A program made the position numbers and the translations under genes. The notes beneath the pieces were generated by a model. It did no database searches. It had not been told where the DNA came from and saw nothing but the letters and a program-made list of their open reading frames with translations. This document shows, in pieces, positions 1 through 11,055 of a stretch of DNA of 64,000 nucleotides (position 1 is its first letter; the number at the start of each line of letters is the position of its first letter). Source of the DNA: Fasciola hepatica (lineage: Eukaryota > Platyhelminthes > Trematoda > Plagiorchiida > Fasciolidae); contig CANUEZ040000179.1 of NCBI GenBank assembly GCA_948099385.1, positions 11,798,001-11,862,000 on the forward strand, written 5' to 3'.

Positions 1-1
1 T

Positions 2-3000
2 TACGAGGGCTGCACGGGCAGACACCATCGGCTGCTGCATCAGGCGAGAATAACCATATCCGAGGCGAGTGCCAAGCCCAGCGTGATTTGTTCAACTTCA
101 CAATCTGCCAGTAAACCGGTACGTTTAGGCGTAGTGGCCGTGGGAGTAGTGACTCCGACTGGGATAGTCAAGGCGTTGGCTTTCGTTGATAGTGGATCCG
201 ACACCACTTTAGTGAAAGAGCGGTTTGCCGACAAACACCAACTGGCTAAAGGTGCGACGTCGTTAGCAGTGAGCACGGTGGGCGGAACACAGGTAATGAC
301 TGCCGGGAGATTAAGGCTGCAACTCATCTCTCTAGACACTAACGAGGAAATTGAACCAACGGAGGCATTCACGTTAGCGGATCTTCCCATGCGAGCACCA
401 AGGTCGGTGAACGCAATCTTGACTCGATGGCCCCACCTGCAGGATGTAACCGTCGTAGACTGGGAAGATGATGAGGTGGATCTCCTCATCGGATGCGACG
501 TGCCAGAGGCGCATTGGGTGCTTGACCAGAGAGTGGGCGACCGCCAGGCACCTTATGCCGTACGCACGTCTCTGGGATGGATGTTATACGGTCCAGTAGG
601 GGTACGCGGTTCCGTGAATTACTTATCCGCCGAAACGGACCGCATAGAGTATCATCTGCAACGGCTTTATGAAAAGGAGTTTCATGACATTGGGGACGAA
701 AGACCGACGTTGTCTCAAGAGGATCACTTCGCTCTACAAACGGTGCGGCAAGGCTCTAGAGGCCTCAAAAAACAGTTCGAGGTTCCCCTCCCATGGCGCA
801 CACCGGTCGACCCGTGGACTGACAACAGAAATTATGTTCTCCAACGATTACTACGACTAAAAGAACGCTTCATTCGAGACCAGAATCTGTGGGAACGATA
901 CGCGGATTTGATGAAGCGAAACGAGGACCTCGGTTACGTTGAAAGGGTGCCTGTTAACACCTACAGCAAAAGGGGTATCTGGTATCTGCCTCACCATCCG
1001 GTTATCAACCCCAAAAAACCCAATAAACTGCGGGTGGTTTTCGACTGTGCGGCCAAGTTCCAGGGCAAGTCGTTAAACGATCGCTTACTACAGGGGCCTG
1101 ACTGGACCACACCACTGATCGATGTTCTGTGCCGTTTCAGAGTGGGTAAAGTGGCTTTGTCTGCCGACATTAGGGAAATGTTCCATCAGGTGAAGATTCC
1201 GGTAGGAGAACGAGATGCTTTGCGTTTCCTGTGGTGGGAAGGGAGCGACCGGGACAACGCAGTGGTGAATTATAGAATGACCGTCCACCCCTTCGGAGCC
1301 ATATCGTCACCATTTTGTGCCAACTACGCCCTCCGAGAATCAGCGAACAAACATGGCGATCTGGTACATCGGACGGTGGTAGAAAGCGTCAGCAGGAACT
1401 TCTACGTCGACGACTACCTTGGGTCATTCGATGATGTGGAATCAGCTCTAGAGCAGTTCAGGGGTCTGACGAGATTGCTGGAAGAGGGTGGCTTCCATCT
1501 AACTAAATGGATGTCGAACGCTTCAGAAGTGCTGAAGGTCATCCCGTATCACGAAAAGGCCGAAAGGGTAAGAGATTTGGACGGCTCTCCACTTCCTATC
1601 GAGCGCACCTTAGGGATACAATGGGACGCGGAAACGGACGATTTTGTTTTCGAACTGAACGTTCCCGAGCTGCCAATAACCCGTCGTGGCATACTATCTG
1701 CCGTCTCAAGTTTGTTCGACCCGCTCGGTTTCGTCTCACCGTGGCTGCTACCCGGAAAGATCTTGCTGCAGCGGCTGTGCCGTAAGAAAGTTGATTGGGA
1801 CCAGGCACTGGACCAAGGGGACCGGCTTGACTGGGAAGAATTTCTGAACACCTTGAAGAAATTAGGGGACATAAGAATCCCACGATGTTTGACCCCTGGC
1901 CATACGACACGGACTGGAGAACTACATGCCTTTTCCGATGCATCCGAAGTCGGTTATGGAGCTGTGGTGTACGGACGATGGTGCGCAGGAGATGGACAAT
2001 ATACCACGAGGATCCTGTTCGCCAAAGCCCGCGTTGCCCCACTGAAGTCGGTCTCAATCCCACGCCTTGAACTCAGCGCAGCCGTGTTGGCAGTCAGGGT
2101 GGTGCAAGCTGTGAAGAGATGTTTCGATCTCTACATTTGGTCGGTGAGCTTCTGGACGGATTCAACGATAGTACTTTACTATATCAACAACGCCCGGAGC
2201 CGGTTTAGTACTTTCGTTGCTAACCGGCTCACGATTATCCACGATGAATCAGCCACGAACCAGTGGAGTCATGTCAGGTCTGGCGATAATCCGGCCGACC
2301 TGTGCTCCCGAGGTGCGAACAACTTCAGGCAACTGGACACGTGGACGAGAGCGCCAAACTTCCTGCAATTGCCCAAACAGGACTGGCCCGTGTTCGAATT
2401 AAAACTCCCTACGGAATTGGAACTGGAGATCAAAGGCGTAGTGATAGCAACCAACGTCGTCGAAGCGTCGTCCATTCTATCGCGACTGGTCAGGTTTTCT
2501 TCCTGGATGAAGACGCTTCGTTCGCTAGTTTGGTTAACCAGGTTCAAGATAAATTTACTAGTCATGAAAGGGCTACGGCCCTCAGGTCGGATACCGGTCG
2601 GCCCGATAGGTCCCGATGAGCTACAAGCGGCAGAGTACGATATTTTCAGAATGATACAACGCGAGGCTTTCGCCCAAGAACTCAAGAGGGCGGAAGAAGT
2701 GGGGCCGACCAATGAAGACATGCCATCTCCAAGAGGCGAGCTGAAGCGTTTAAACCCCAAACTCATCAACGGACTGCTGCGGGTGGATGGTAGGCTGACC
2801 AACGCCCACCTGAACTTCGACACAAAGTATCCTATACTGCTGCCTGCGAGACAACCTGTAGTAGAGCTAATGATTCAACACGTCCACGCCATGGAGGGAC
2901 ATGCCGGGGAAAGTCACGTGACGAGCGTCATCCGAAAGCGTCTTTGGTTGTTGAGAGGACGAGAGACTGTAAAACGCGTAATCCGACGGTGTGTGCAATG

Positions 3001-3991
3001 CAGGAGACGCAATGCCACAGCAGGCAAACAACTCATGGCCCCACTACCAGAATGCAGGGTGACTACGGGCTGGTGGCCGTTCAGTGACACCGGGTTGGAC
3101 TATTTTGGGCCCTTGTGGATCAAGTGCGGGAAAAGATTAGAAAAGCGATACGGATGTATCATGACGTGCATGAAATCACGTGCGGTACACCTAGAAGTCG
3201 CACATTCGATGACGACCGATTCGTTTCTACGGGCCTTGCAAAGATTTATCAACCGAAGAGGCGTACCGGCCGATATATACTCAGATAATGGATCGAACTT
3301 TGTGGGCGCTCAACGGGAATTGCAGCGTTGGCACAGGAACATAAACAGGGACGAACTGCAGGATCGGACCGTGGCCTACGGCATACGATGGCATTTCAAC
3401 CCCCCACAGGCCAGTCACCGAGGCGGCATATGGGAACGCATGATCCGGTCCGCCAGACGGATATTGCTGTCAATCATGGATCAGCAGCCGCCCGACGACG
3501 AGACGCTGAACACCGTCATGACTGAGGTGGAGCGAATCCTGAACAACCGCCCCCTGGTTCCAGTATTGAACGGCGACCCCACCCACCTGGCGCTCACCCC
3601 GAACGACTTATTGACGTTAAGGTCGAACGAGGGTTTCCAAGGGCCGGTAAACCTTCGTGGGAGCTACCTCCACGGGTGGAAGCAAGCGAACTATCTGGCC
3701 AAGGTCTTCTGGAGGCGATGGCTACGGGAGTACCTACCGGCTTTGCAGACTCGACAGAAGTGGCTGGCCAAAACAAGACCATTGAAAGTTGGGGACGTGG
3801 TTATGATCGCCGACGAACGCGCACATTTCAGCGCTTGGTCTTTGGGAGTAGTTACGGAAACCATCAAAAGCACTGACGAAATGATAAGAACGGTGAAGGT
3901 GAAGACAGCTAACGGAGTGCTCATTCGTGACATACGCAGTATTAACCTACTCGAGAGCGAAGACGGAGGAGCTGATAACCCTGAGGCCTAG
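2..3991 (+). CDS. BEL/Pao LTR retrotransposon polyprotein (pol), 5' partial
   Basis: The frame is open from base 2, so the true start and gag lie left of the window. The first codons read GCTGRHHRLLHQ, which resembles the end of the zinc knuckle that closes BEL/Pao gag. Then come, in order: an aspartic protease with DSGS (Asp codon at 188); a Pao-type reverse transcriptase with FYVDD (about 1,400); an RNase H region with FSDAS, RLELSAA and FWTDST (1,930-2,170); an integrase zinc-binding HH-CC region ending CVQCRRR (about 2,880-3,010); an integrase core with GLDYFGP, YSDNGSNF and HRGGIWERM supplying the D, D and E residues (3,090-3,440); and a C-terminal DUF5641-like tail ending at TAG 3,989-3,991. 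There are no stops or frameshifts over roughly 1,330 codons, so this is the best-preserved element here. Known for the family: pol makes cDNA in capsid-like particles and integrates it. Whether this copy is active cannot be told, because gag and the 5' LTR are not visible. Confidence 0.93.
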   Translation, partial: YEGCTGRHHRLLHQARITISEASAKPSVICSTSQSASKPVRLGVVAVGVVTPTGIVKALAFVDSGSDTTLVKERFADKHQLAKGATSLAVSTVGGTQVMTAGRLRLQLISLDTNEEIEPTEAFTLADLPMRAPRSVNAILTRWPHLQDVTVVDWEDDEVDLLIGCDVPEAHWVLDQRVGDRQAPYAVRTSLGWMLYGPVGVRGSVNYLSAETDRIEYHLQRLYEKEFHDIGDERPTLSQEDHFALQTVRQGSRGLKKQFEVPLPWRTPVDPWTDNRNYVLQRLLRLKERFIRDQNLWERYADLMKRNEDLGYVERVPVNTYSKRGIWYLPHHPVINPKKPNKLRVVFDCAAKFQGKSLNDRLLQGPDWTTPLIDVLCRFRVGKVALSADIREMFHQVKIPVGERDALRFLWWEGSDRDNAVVNYRMTVHPFGAISSPFCANYALRESANKHGDLVHRTVVESVSRNFYVDDYLGSFDDVESALEQFRGLTRLLEEGGFHLTKWMSNASEVLKVIPYHEKAERVRDLDGSPLPIERTLGIQWDAETDDFVFELNVPELPITRRGILSAVSSLFDPLGFVSPWLLPGKILLQRLCRKKVDWDQALDQGDRLDWEEFLNTLKKLGDIRIPRCLTPGHTTRTGELHAFSDASEVGYGAVVYGRWCAGDGQYTTRILFAKARVAPLKSVSIPRLELSAAVLAVRVVQAVKRCFDLYIWSVSFWTDSTIVLYYINNARSRFSTFVANRLTIIHDESATNQWSHVRSGDNPADLCSRGANNFRQLDTWTRAPNFLQLPKQDWPVFELKLPTELELEIKGVVIATNVVEASSILSRLVRFSSWMKTLRSLVWLTRFKINLLVMKGLRPSGRIPVGPIGPDELQAAEYDIFRMIQREAFAQELKRAEEVGPTNEDMPSPRGELKRLNPKLINGLLRVDGRLTNAHLNFDTKYPILLPARQPVVELMIQHVHAMEGHAGESHVTSVIRKRLWLLRGRETVKRVIRRCVQCRRRNATAGKQLMAPLPECRVTTGWWPFSDTGLDYFGPLWIKCGKRLEKRYGCIMTCMKSRAVHLEVAHSMTTDSFLRALQRFINRRGVPADIYSDNGSNFVGAQRELQRWHRNINRDELQDRTVAYGIRWHFNPPQASHRGGIWERMIRSARRILLSIMDQQPPDDETLNTVMTEVERILNNRPLVPVLNGDPTHLALTPNDLLTLRSNEGFQGPVNLRGSYLHGWKQANYLAKVFWRRWLREYLPALQTRQKWLAKTRPLKVGDVVMIADERAHFSAWSLGVVTETIKSTDEMIRTVKVKTANGVLIRDIRSINLLESEDGGADNPEA

Positions 3992-4080
3992 TAAACCTTT
4001 TTCACACCAGTAATCGAGGTGGATAAAGAAACACCATATATGCCACACAATCTCCGTCAAACACGTTAAGGTGCTCGCGG

Positions 4081-4385
4081 TCCTTTCGTTGACATTACAG
4101 AAGGTTCTTTCCGATATGTGGTGATGAATGCGATCCCATTGTACATCCCGATACATACACGCAGGCACGACGCACTCTACATCCCGTAAACCCATCATAC
4201 ATGTGACAGTGTTCTTTGTTTGCCTTTTGTTGACGCTACCGAATGCCCCTTGCATATGTGGAAGTAGCGGAGCTCAGGTCACACATACATGCTACATTTA
4301 CTCGTTTTCTTGCCACCCGGTCTTTTGTTGACATTGCAGAAAGTCCTCCTTTGATGTGTAGTCATACCTGTGATTTCATTGTTAC
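4081..4385 (+). repeat. Degenerate tandem sub-repeats in the BEL 3' region
   Basis: Three units start with a related core of the form CTTT(C/T)GTTGAC(A/G)-CTACAGAA at about 4,082, 4,222 and 4,322. Each is followed by a run containing ATATGTGG or GATGTG and by CATTGT or CATACATG-like words. Units are about 100-140 bp and diverged. Tandem sub-repeats are common in LTR and untranslated regions of retroelements. Function unknown. Confidence 0.45.
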
Positions 4386-4388
4386 CCC

Positions 4389-4444
4389 GGCACACACACA
4401 CACACACGCACACACACACACACACGCACACACACACACACACT
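4389..4444. repeat. (CA)n microsatellite
   Basis: Alternating CA with two interruptions (CG in place of CA) over about 55 bp, inside the BEL 3' region. Confidence 0.95.
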
Positions 4445-5470
4445 CAAGCACGTACATCCAGGACCGGACGACCCCTTACGAGGACAACGTCTATGTGACC
4501 ATTCACGCCCGCCATCGGTCATTTGGTCTTGTGGAAGATGTAGACTAGCCTCACGTCTATGTAGCCAATGAGTTAGGTGCGACCAGTAGTAAAACGTCGA
4601 CGACGAGCATTAGACGCGCGCACTGACAGCAGGGCCTAGGCAGGTAGGAAGAATCAGTACCTTTATACCGAACCTTTGACTTTGCTAAGGATCCAGGAGG
4701 ATTTTGGTGGGCGGTGTAACAGCCGGTCGTGGAAAATCCCCCTTTTTCCCTCGCGATTCAGTGTTTTTTTTCCCAACATCACTCATTTCCATACACCATT
4801 GACTTGTCTTTACGAACTGGTTGTTTTTCTGGACCAATTGTTGTTTGTTCGCGCCCAGAGCGCTATTTTGGCACATCCTTGCTCAGGACCTGCGTGACGC
4901 ACGTGCTGTCTGCTCACACGCTGCTATTCGGTTTCTCGTTGTTGAGTCTTTGTGATCGTATTATTGAGGTTTGCATATTGTTTATGTCATTGTTTATTTT
5001 AATAATCTAGTATCGTAGAATTATCACGGATAATCGCCTTCTGATTTCGGGATCCGTTGCGAATTTGGCTACGCATTGCTCAAACGTTCGTAACAGAAGG
5101 TACGTTCTGCACACGAATAGTCATTATCACTTGTTTTATACAAATTCAGATTTTCTTTTCGTTACTTCACCCATTTCCGACTGTCACATCACAGACGATT
5201 CAGTGCACATATGAATTTGTGCATCTTGCTTTTCTACTGGTTCACAGCTGGCACATCCTTGGAAAGCGAAGGTTGGCATGACCAATACCAATTCCATTAT
5301 CTTTACATGCGGCTGTTCGTTATCCATATCATTCTTCAATTTAGGGTAACTAGTAGCATCGTTTTATACCGCTCCCAATCAACTACTGCCTGTTTGTACT
5401 GTGGAATTATTTAACTTTATAGTATAGTATATTTCTTGACCGTGGTCAATACACTTGCACAAGGCAAGAT

Positions 5471-6134
5471 CAGGCAAAAAAGAAGAGTTGTGAAAAATAG
5501 CATGAAGACGGACATTTAAACCGTAAATATCGAGCCGGTGGTGTATACTGAATTCAGAATAAATAAAATGGGCATCATTTTTGGCGGCTTCTTCAAATGC
5601 TTTTTGGGGAATGGGACAAAAGAGCGGCCTAGGACTGGCTGAAAACTGGAATACTTCCTGTATGATCTGTTTGACGTAGGGTAGCAGGCAAAGGTAGCAT
5701 ACCTGACAAAACTATAAGCGAACCCGAGTGGAGCCCATTCCTAGCCCGGCCGAGCCATTGCCGGTTTACGGCTGGGTTTTCCTGTCAAAACCCGTTGCGA
5801 ATCCGGCCGGAGCCCTGCCCGGGCCCCTTCCCAGCCCATTCTACCGCTCCGAGCCCGTCATAAAACCGTTCGAGGCCCAGCCTGGGCCCGGCCGTTTCCC
5901 GACTGGGTTCGCCACTTAAGCAGCACCCTGGGCAAATTGGATGCGCCAGGTACAAGTGCGTCAAAATATGAGTTGACCGCTTGGGTTCTGCGCCCAAGGG
6001 GCCCTCGAACCTAAAGTGATATGGCTGCGATGTGCTGCGGGGCTGCAACCTAGAGGTAAGGTTCACCAAAATCTGCAGCCCCTGAACAAAGTAGGGGGAA
6101 CTCTCTTACAGGCCAACAAACCGATGTCGTCCCG
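5471..6134. other. No gene seen; contains a GC-rich patch at about 5,725-5,925
   Basis: Nothing recognisable. From 5,725 to 5,925 the sequence turns strongly C- and G-rich, with repeated words such as GAGCCC, CCCGGCC and GGGCCC, unlike both flanks. It reads as a Pro/Gly-rich frame on either strand. This follows from base composition and is not evidence for a gene. Confidence 0.5.
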
Positions 6135-6300
6135 GTGACCGAAACCTGGTCGACAGCAATAGAATCTTTGAACTGTCCACTGTTAAGAAACCACGTTATC
6201 TACCAGGCAAACCGGCAAAATGGTGGACAGGAAGGAGGTGTGCTGCTTTTGGTAATAACAGTAGTAATAACGGCATATTCCTCGACCGCCACCGAGACGT
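6135..6300 (+). pseudogene. LINE endonuclease fragment (weak)
   Basis: The translated stretch VTETWST, then about 20 residues later a Y-A-R-like run and GGVLLLV, resembles the start of a CR1-type LINE endonuclease domain, where the usual pattern is TETWL followed by GGGVLLLV. It covers only about 50 residues, and no reverse transcriptase was recognised downstream. It may be a 5' stub of an old LINE or chance similarity. Confidence 0.35.
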
Positions 6301-7608
6301 GCGCACGAGAGCATGATCAAGGTGCTCTTTGTCACTAAATGAAACAGAAGACTACAAACTTCGAAAGGGGGGCTGGCCAATTTAGTGATGAGAATAAAAC
6401 TGGGCCGAGTTTAACTGAAGTACAGTGACAACGGTTCAGGCGGTTTATATCATTCAGTTCCACGTTCGTCTCTGGCGAAGGTGGAGAACCGGCGAGACAT
6501 GAAATTGTTGAGTCAAACATTGTCCTAGAATGCAGAAAATACAACATACGCAGGGATGATGCAAAAGTGATGGATGATGCTTTTTCAAGTTCACTGAAAG
6601 AACCAAACACAAGGAAGAACTGCAAGATGGCGTTAAAGAAAACATTCATGATTACTCTACCGGCACTTTGCCCACCGCCAAGTTTCGGTAACAAGCCGGT
6701 GACCGAAGAGAGGGGAAATGAGTGAATTCTCACGAACGGAATACCAAAGTTCATCACAATTTATTGTATAGAGTGATAGTGTCCTATTTTCATGGGTATT
6801 TGGGGATGGTTGATTGCGTTATAAACTCGGCACCAATTTTTTAACTGACTGGAATTTATCCGGCGGCATTTATTTTGGTAGCGCTTTGTTCGCTGAGGTA
6901 CGCGCTCAGCCCCTTCAGTTTTTAATGCTTATGATCCCTTTTGGCTGTAAAGTGCTAGTAACATGTCAGATTATCATTCAGTAGTTAGTACTTAATGATT
7001 TGAATAGTAAATCCGCAGTATCGTGCTTTGATTGTACTTAAACCAAAAGAGGTGTATTTCATCGATGAATTTATTTCATGTAGCTGCAAGTGATACCCAG
7101 GTAGTCTTGTTAAATCCATAAAGCTTCAGTATGTTCACACTAAAAGCCCTAATATCGTATGACACCTCTAGTACTGTTTCCAATGATGTTATGTCGCATT
7201 TTCATTACTTTTACGGTTAAAAAATAGGTGTATTTCGGGACCTTGTGACATGCTTTTCACAGACAATGGCGGGTACAACGAAACCAAAGAGATGCCACCT
7301 GATGAAAAAAGAACTTAGTTCACTGATGTGCACTATTCTGAGTGAATCCACACAATAGGAGCATCAGTTTGGCTACCCTTAGTAGGATTTGCCAGGTGGG
7401 GTTATTCAGTAACAACTGTTCCTCCTCTTCATACTCAATTCCTTTAGAAGTTATTCATGAATGCAGCTCTGTGATTTACGAAGATGCGCTCTGTAGGAGA
7501 AAGAGAGATGCCAGTGCGAGAGATGCACGCGATCTGCCGTGAGCTTCCGTTTCACAACCAACAATGAAAGGTAAATTGATCTATTGAATCGTGGTATCCT
7601 AAAAAGCA
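6301..7608. other. No recognisable feature
   Basis: AT-richer sequence with short, unrelated frames on both strands. I recognised no gene, RNA or repeat. The last few hundred bases may contain diverged 5' coding sequence of the transposase-like pseudogene that follows. Confidence 0.5.
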
Positions 7609-9450
7609 TTGTGTCAGCGGCTGAGACAGTTTGTGAACCCTAAGTTACGTCCAAAGAAAGACCACAAGTGTCAGGTTAACCCAGTTTCTATGCCCCTTTT
7701 CGTATCGGATACTTCTTTGACTGGCCCACGACGTGCACCACAATTCAAAGAGGAGAGCGGTTACCTGCTGAACTCACTACCGAATGCTTTCACTCGATAT
7801 CGACTAACTCTTATACAACAAAAAGGTATCTTGGAGGCTGTAAGCGAACATATACCAAAAGCACTGCCGGACCCAAGCACCTCGATGTGCGCATCACGAG
7901 ATTGTTCTACCACAAAATTAGAAGGCGGACGGCACATATACACGGGATTAACCGAAGGCCTCCAAATGCAGTTGAGCAACATCACCGCTGTGCCCGGCGA
8001 AGGTTTTCTTCAGTCAAAATTTGACGGCACTTCCGTCCTCCATTCATCGGGCCTGCATTTGTGGCCTGTCCTCGCCAGAGCGGCTAAGCCTTATCGCATG
8101 CCGAAGCTAGCCGCGGTTTTTTTATTGCAGTCGTGTCAAACCAAGCAAATTTTCATCTTATGTGAATGAATCTATCGAGGAGCTGCAACATCCACTGACA
8201 GAAGCCTCACGTTTGGTGAAAGGTCTGTGAAATGTCATCTGTCATCCTTATCTTGCGATACTTTGGCAGGAGCCTTTGTTAGACAGGTAAGAGGTCCTAC
8301 GGGCTATTTCGGCCGTGATAAACGCACCCAGTGTGAGCTTCACCGCCACTAAAAGGTGTTCTTTCCACTTGTCAAAAGCAACTGAAGTGTCAACAAAACT
8401 TAGATCCCGTCGATATCACAAACATCGTGTTGGCGTGACCTCTTTCCTTCCCCTTCTTACTGACGTGATTCAAGTTTTTCCCTTGGATTACGTGCACCTT
8501 GTGCCTTTGGGTGTGACGAGGAAGCTGATTGATCCGTAAGTTTTGGGCGGCTTGAAGCACTTTGCAAATTGGGAAAAGCAGCCACTGAAGAATCTGGCGG
8601 CCCGTATGCTTCAGTCACACCCCGATACCTTGTGATTTTCAGCGACTTTTTCGACACATACATAGTGTTGAGCGATAGGAGGCCCCTGGATTTCGCATGT
8701 TACCTTTTCATTTGAGGAGGGCCTTTCTGAACGTCTTGTTGTTCAATGGTGCGTGTAATCGCTTATTGTTATTGTTTGTTACCGTTGACACACTCTACCA
8801 CTCTTTTCTGTACAGAATTTGTAACGCATTCTGGAAGCCATCCTGCTTGTATTTGTACATAAAACGAGTTCCTTTTATGATATTTCTAACAACTTGCACA
8901 ACACCCACCCCGTTATCCATTTACAAGCAGACTTCCCTTATCACCCTACGCTTCACTTCTTTTCTTGCCTCCCACTTGAGTCCCTCTTACGGACACTTAA
9001 CTCCTGCACTGGGGTCCCAGGAATCCTCCTCAGCAACTGTATCCGCGTTTGCGTGGTCAAACACTTCCGGATAACAACTAATCAGCTGACGCCATCCGCG
9101 AAGACCGTGAGAATCCAGCTTACCGTTTCCTGGTATGTAAGATTGCCATGGTGGTGAATGGAATGGTTCTATCTTGCTCACCAGCAAACAACATTGTCAT
9201 TGCCTGCGGGAAACCAGCAGTTGTGGAGAGCATTTACAGGGATTCCATGAGAGTTCGGTATTTCTAAAACCCAAGCGATATTTTCCTTACGCCATTGAGA
9301 TCCAGTCACTGGTACATTTTTCTGCTGACGGAATGGACGACAATGTTATCGAAGTTTCTGCCAATACTATTTTATGCAACTGCTTCCGTATTAGTCTTGC
9401 TGGCAAAATTGCCTTGATGACTACATTACATACATTTAAAAAGTAAAACT
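7609..9450 (+). pseudogene. Decayed transposase-like protein (family with an FPLDYxHLVxLGV motif)
   Basis: Pieces of one protein appear in the right order on the + strand but in changing frames. They are: GGRHIYTGLTEGLQ and FDGTSVLHSSGLHLWPVL (frame 7,609-8,169); after a frame change, VKPSKFSSYVNESIEEL (about 8,120-8,185); then GAFVRQVRGPTGYFGRDKR (about 8,265-8,330); then FPLDYVHLVPLGVTRKLI (about 8,475-8,530); then NNIVIACGKPAVVESIYRD (9,187-9,245); and near the end ALMTTLHT (about 9,410-9,440). These match, from memory, the conserved blocks of a large animal family often labelled transposase domain-containing proteins, with DGLPLFxSS-xxWPIL, KPS--E-FVNE-IEEL, FVK--KGHTGYYGCDRC, FPLDYMHLVCLGV and a C-terminal PLLH. 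At least three frameshifts and internal stops make it a fossil. The exact superfamily was not identified. Confidence 0.6.
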
Positions 9451-9523
9451 TCTCTTTCTAAAGCAGGTGTGGTAATTTACCTGCAGTAAGTTAACATGCG
9501 ACCGAAGTATTTACCCTTCTAAG

Positions 9524-11055
9524 ATGTACTCGGCCGTCATGTTTGATGCCGATGACACAGTAGCCGTTGTTCACAGCAATTGGCTTACTGATGAAAACCA
9601 AGTGCTCTGGCCAAAGTCCTCAAATTTTCAGGCTTACCAAGGCATGTTGTTGAGGTATGGTTGTTTGCCGGAAAGGGTGCCAGTAAACGAGTTTCGTAAG
9701 ATCAGTCAAGCAGGCAACATTCCCAGTCATTTGTATTCTTCCCGGATAATCTCAAAGATGTAATGAAATTTGTGAGGAATTTCCTTTCCGAATCTAGAAT
9801 ACCGGCGTCAACGGATAACACGTTTTCCATGACATTTTTGCGGCGGTACAAAGATCGCAGCAGGTGCATTGTCGTACTATATTAAATTCCTCTAGAATTT
9901 GAAGGGAATCTCCGATACAGTCCCCCAACTCCCCAGGTGATGTCCTGACTCTTCGTCGCTCCTCACTGAGGTAAGTCTAGACTCCTCACTTCACATTACT
10001 TATGGTCATCTAGTATTGACATCTCAGAGGAGGCCAACAGAAGACGCCACAATGTCAAAGGTGGCTAGTCCCGGGTATGTTGCGTGGAACTTGTTCACAC
10101 TCCTATATTTCGATCGGCACAACACAACTAGCTACAACGCCACTATCTGCCCAGCATATCTCGGCTTACTTTAGGAATTGGCAACGTGGTTTTCTCATTA
10201 TCAACAACTACGAATAAAAAACTACTCTGAACGTATGAGTCTAAACTAAAGAGCATTCGCTTCGACGTGCCTTTGAAGATAGCCAAACTGAAGAGCATTA
10301 CTCTTCGCCTGGATGCGACAAATGCCACGGCCTATGAGCCTTCACAGGCAAACAGTATCAAAGACCTTCTGAATTTGGAAGATCCTACAGTACTGAATAA
10401 CTTTACGGGCATTGTGGGTAGGGTGTTACTTCTGCATCTTAACTTGAGTCTAATGCACCCAAGCGTCATACCTGCGCCAACCTTCGGTCCAGTATCCGTC
10501 GAGTGCTTTCGCCTTTGATCAGGGAGAATCTGGCTCTCATGTGCAACTGGACTGAAACAACAGAGAAATATGCATTAGGAAGTTTCAAAACTTCCTAACT
10601 CCGTCACTGCTCAGTCTAGTGTAATGTAACTACTATTTATTTACAGATGCCATAAAATCTGCCTCTCTTTTCTGGGGGCCCTCTGCGCTGGAGATAGAGC
10701 GTACTATGAAAAGGTCGTTTACCGAAGCCACAGGTCGTGGTTTGGGTCGCAAAACTGCTAGGTACGTTCAGTTATCACGCATACATAGTTCTGTGATGAG
10801 CTTTTTCCACTTACACAAACGACGACAACAAATGTTATACTACCCTTACCTTCAGTTAACCGAATACCTTTTCGGAGTCGGCGGTGTATATATAACCATA
10901 GTGATAAACGTCTATTTATATGTACGTAAGTACATATTTATATATACTCATATATATGCACATATACACGTACATATATATATATATATGTTCTTTCCAC
11001 CCTTCATTTCAATTCCATGAGTCACACTTCTGTTTTCCTTTGCAGAGCTCGGCAT
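9524..11055 (+). pseudogene. Decayed DUF4806-like protein downstream of the transposase-like gene
   Basis: Frame 9,524-9,763 begins with AVMFDADDTVAVVHSNWLT and ENQVLWP. This fits the N-terminal block (V-F-DD-VxVVxxxWL, then a WP) of animal proteins that end in DUF4806. Frame 10,264-10,518 begins VPLKIAKLKSITLRLDA and continues to a VGRVLLLHLNLSL run, resembling the DUF4806 start (PLKTxEELxxLExxL) and its V-x-ILxxLxTNxLA helix. A plausible acceptor (TTTATTTACAG, ends near 10,645), donor (CTAG|GTACGT, near 10,760) and second acceptor (TTTTCCTTTGCAG, ends near 11,045) suggest a once-spliced 3' part. Same strand as the preceding pseudogene, about 75 bp downstream, so the two may have been one mobile unit. 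The homology is moderate and by eye. Function of the domain is not known to me. Confidence 0.45.
10919..10990. repeat. AT-rich simple repeat (TATA/TACA words)
   Basis: Imperfect alternation of TATA, TACA and CACA words ending in a pure (TA)n run. It lies within the putative last intron of the DUF4806-like pseudogene. Confidence 0.85.

Larger units (their letters stand above)
3992..5470 (+). other. BEL/Pao 3' untranslated region and putative 3' LTR
   Basis: No reading frame of interest follows the pol stop. The region holds degenerate sub-repeats, a CA microsatellite and a possible TATA-like stretch (CTTTATACC near 4,660) that could be the LTR promoter. Two stretches resemble each other loosely, about 4,780-4,880 and 5,165-5,265; both contain a C-A-C-C/T-CATTTCC-like start and GGCACATCCTTG. 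Position makes an LTR likely, but the 5' LTR is outside the window, so its ends cannot be fixed by comparison. An end near 5,460 is a guess from the family's usual ...ACA terminus. Confidence 0.45.

Noticed and set aside
8987..9187. 66-codon - strand frame opposite the transposase-like pseudogene
   Set aside because: Reads plausibly but has no recognised match, and the + strand carries family-like blocks just after it.
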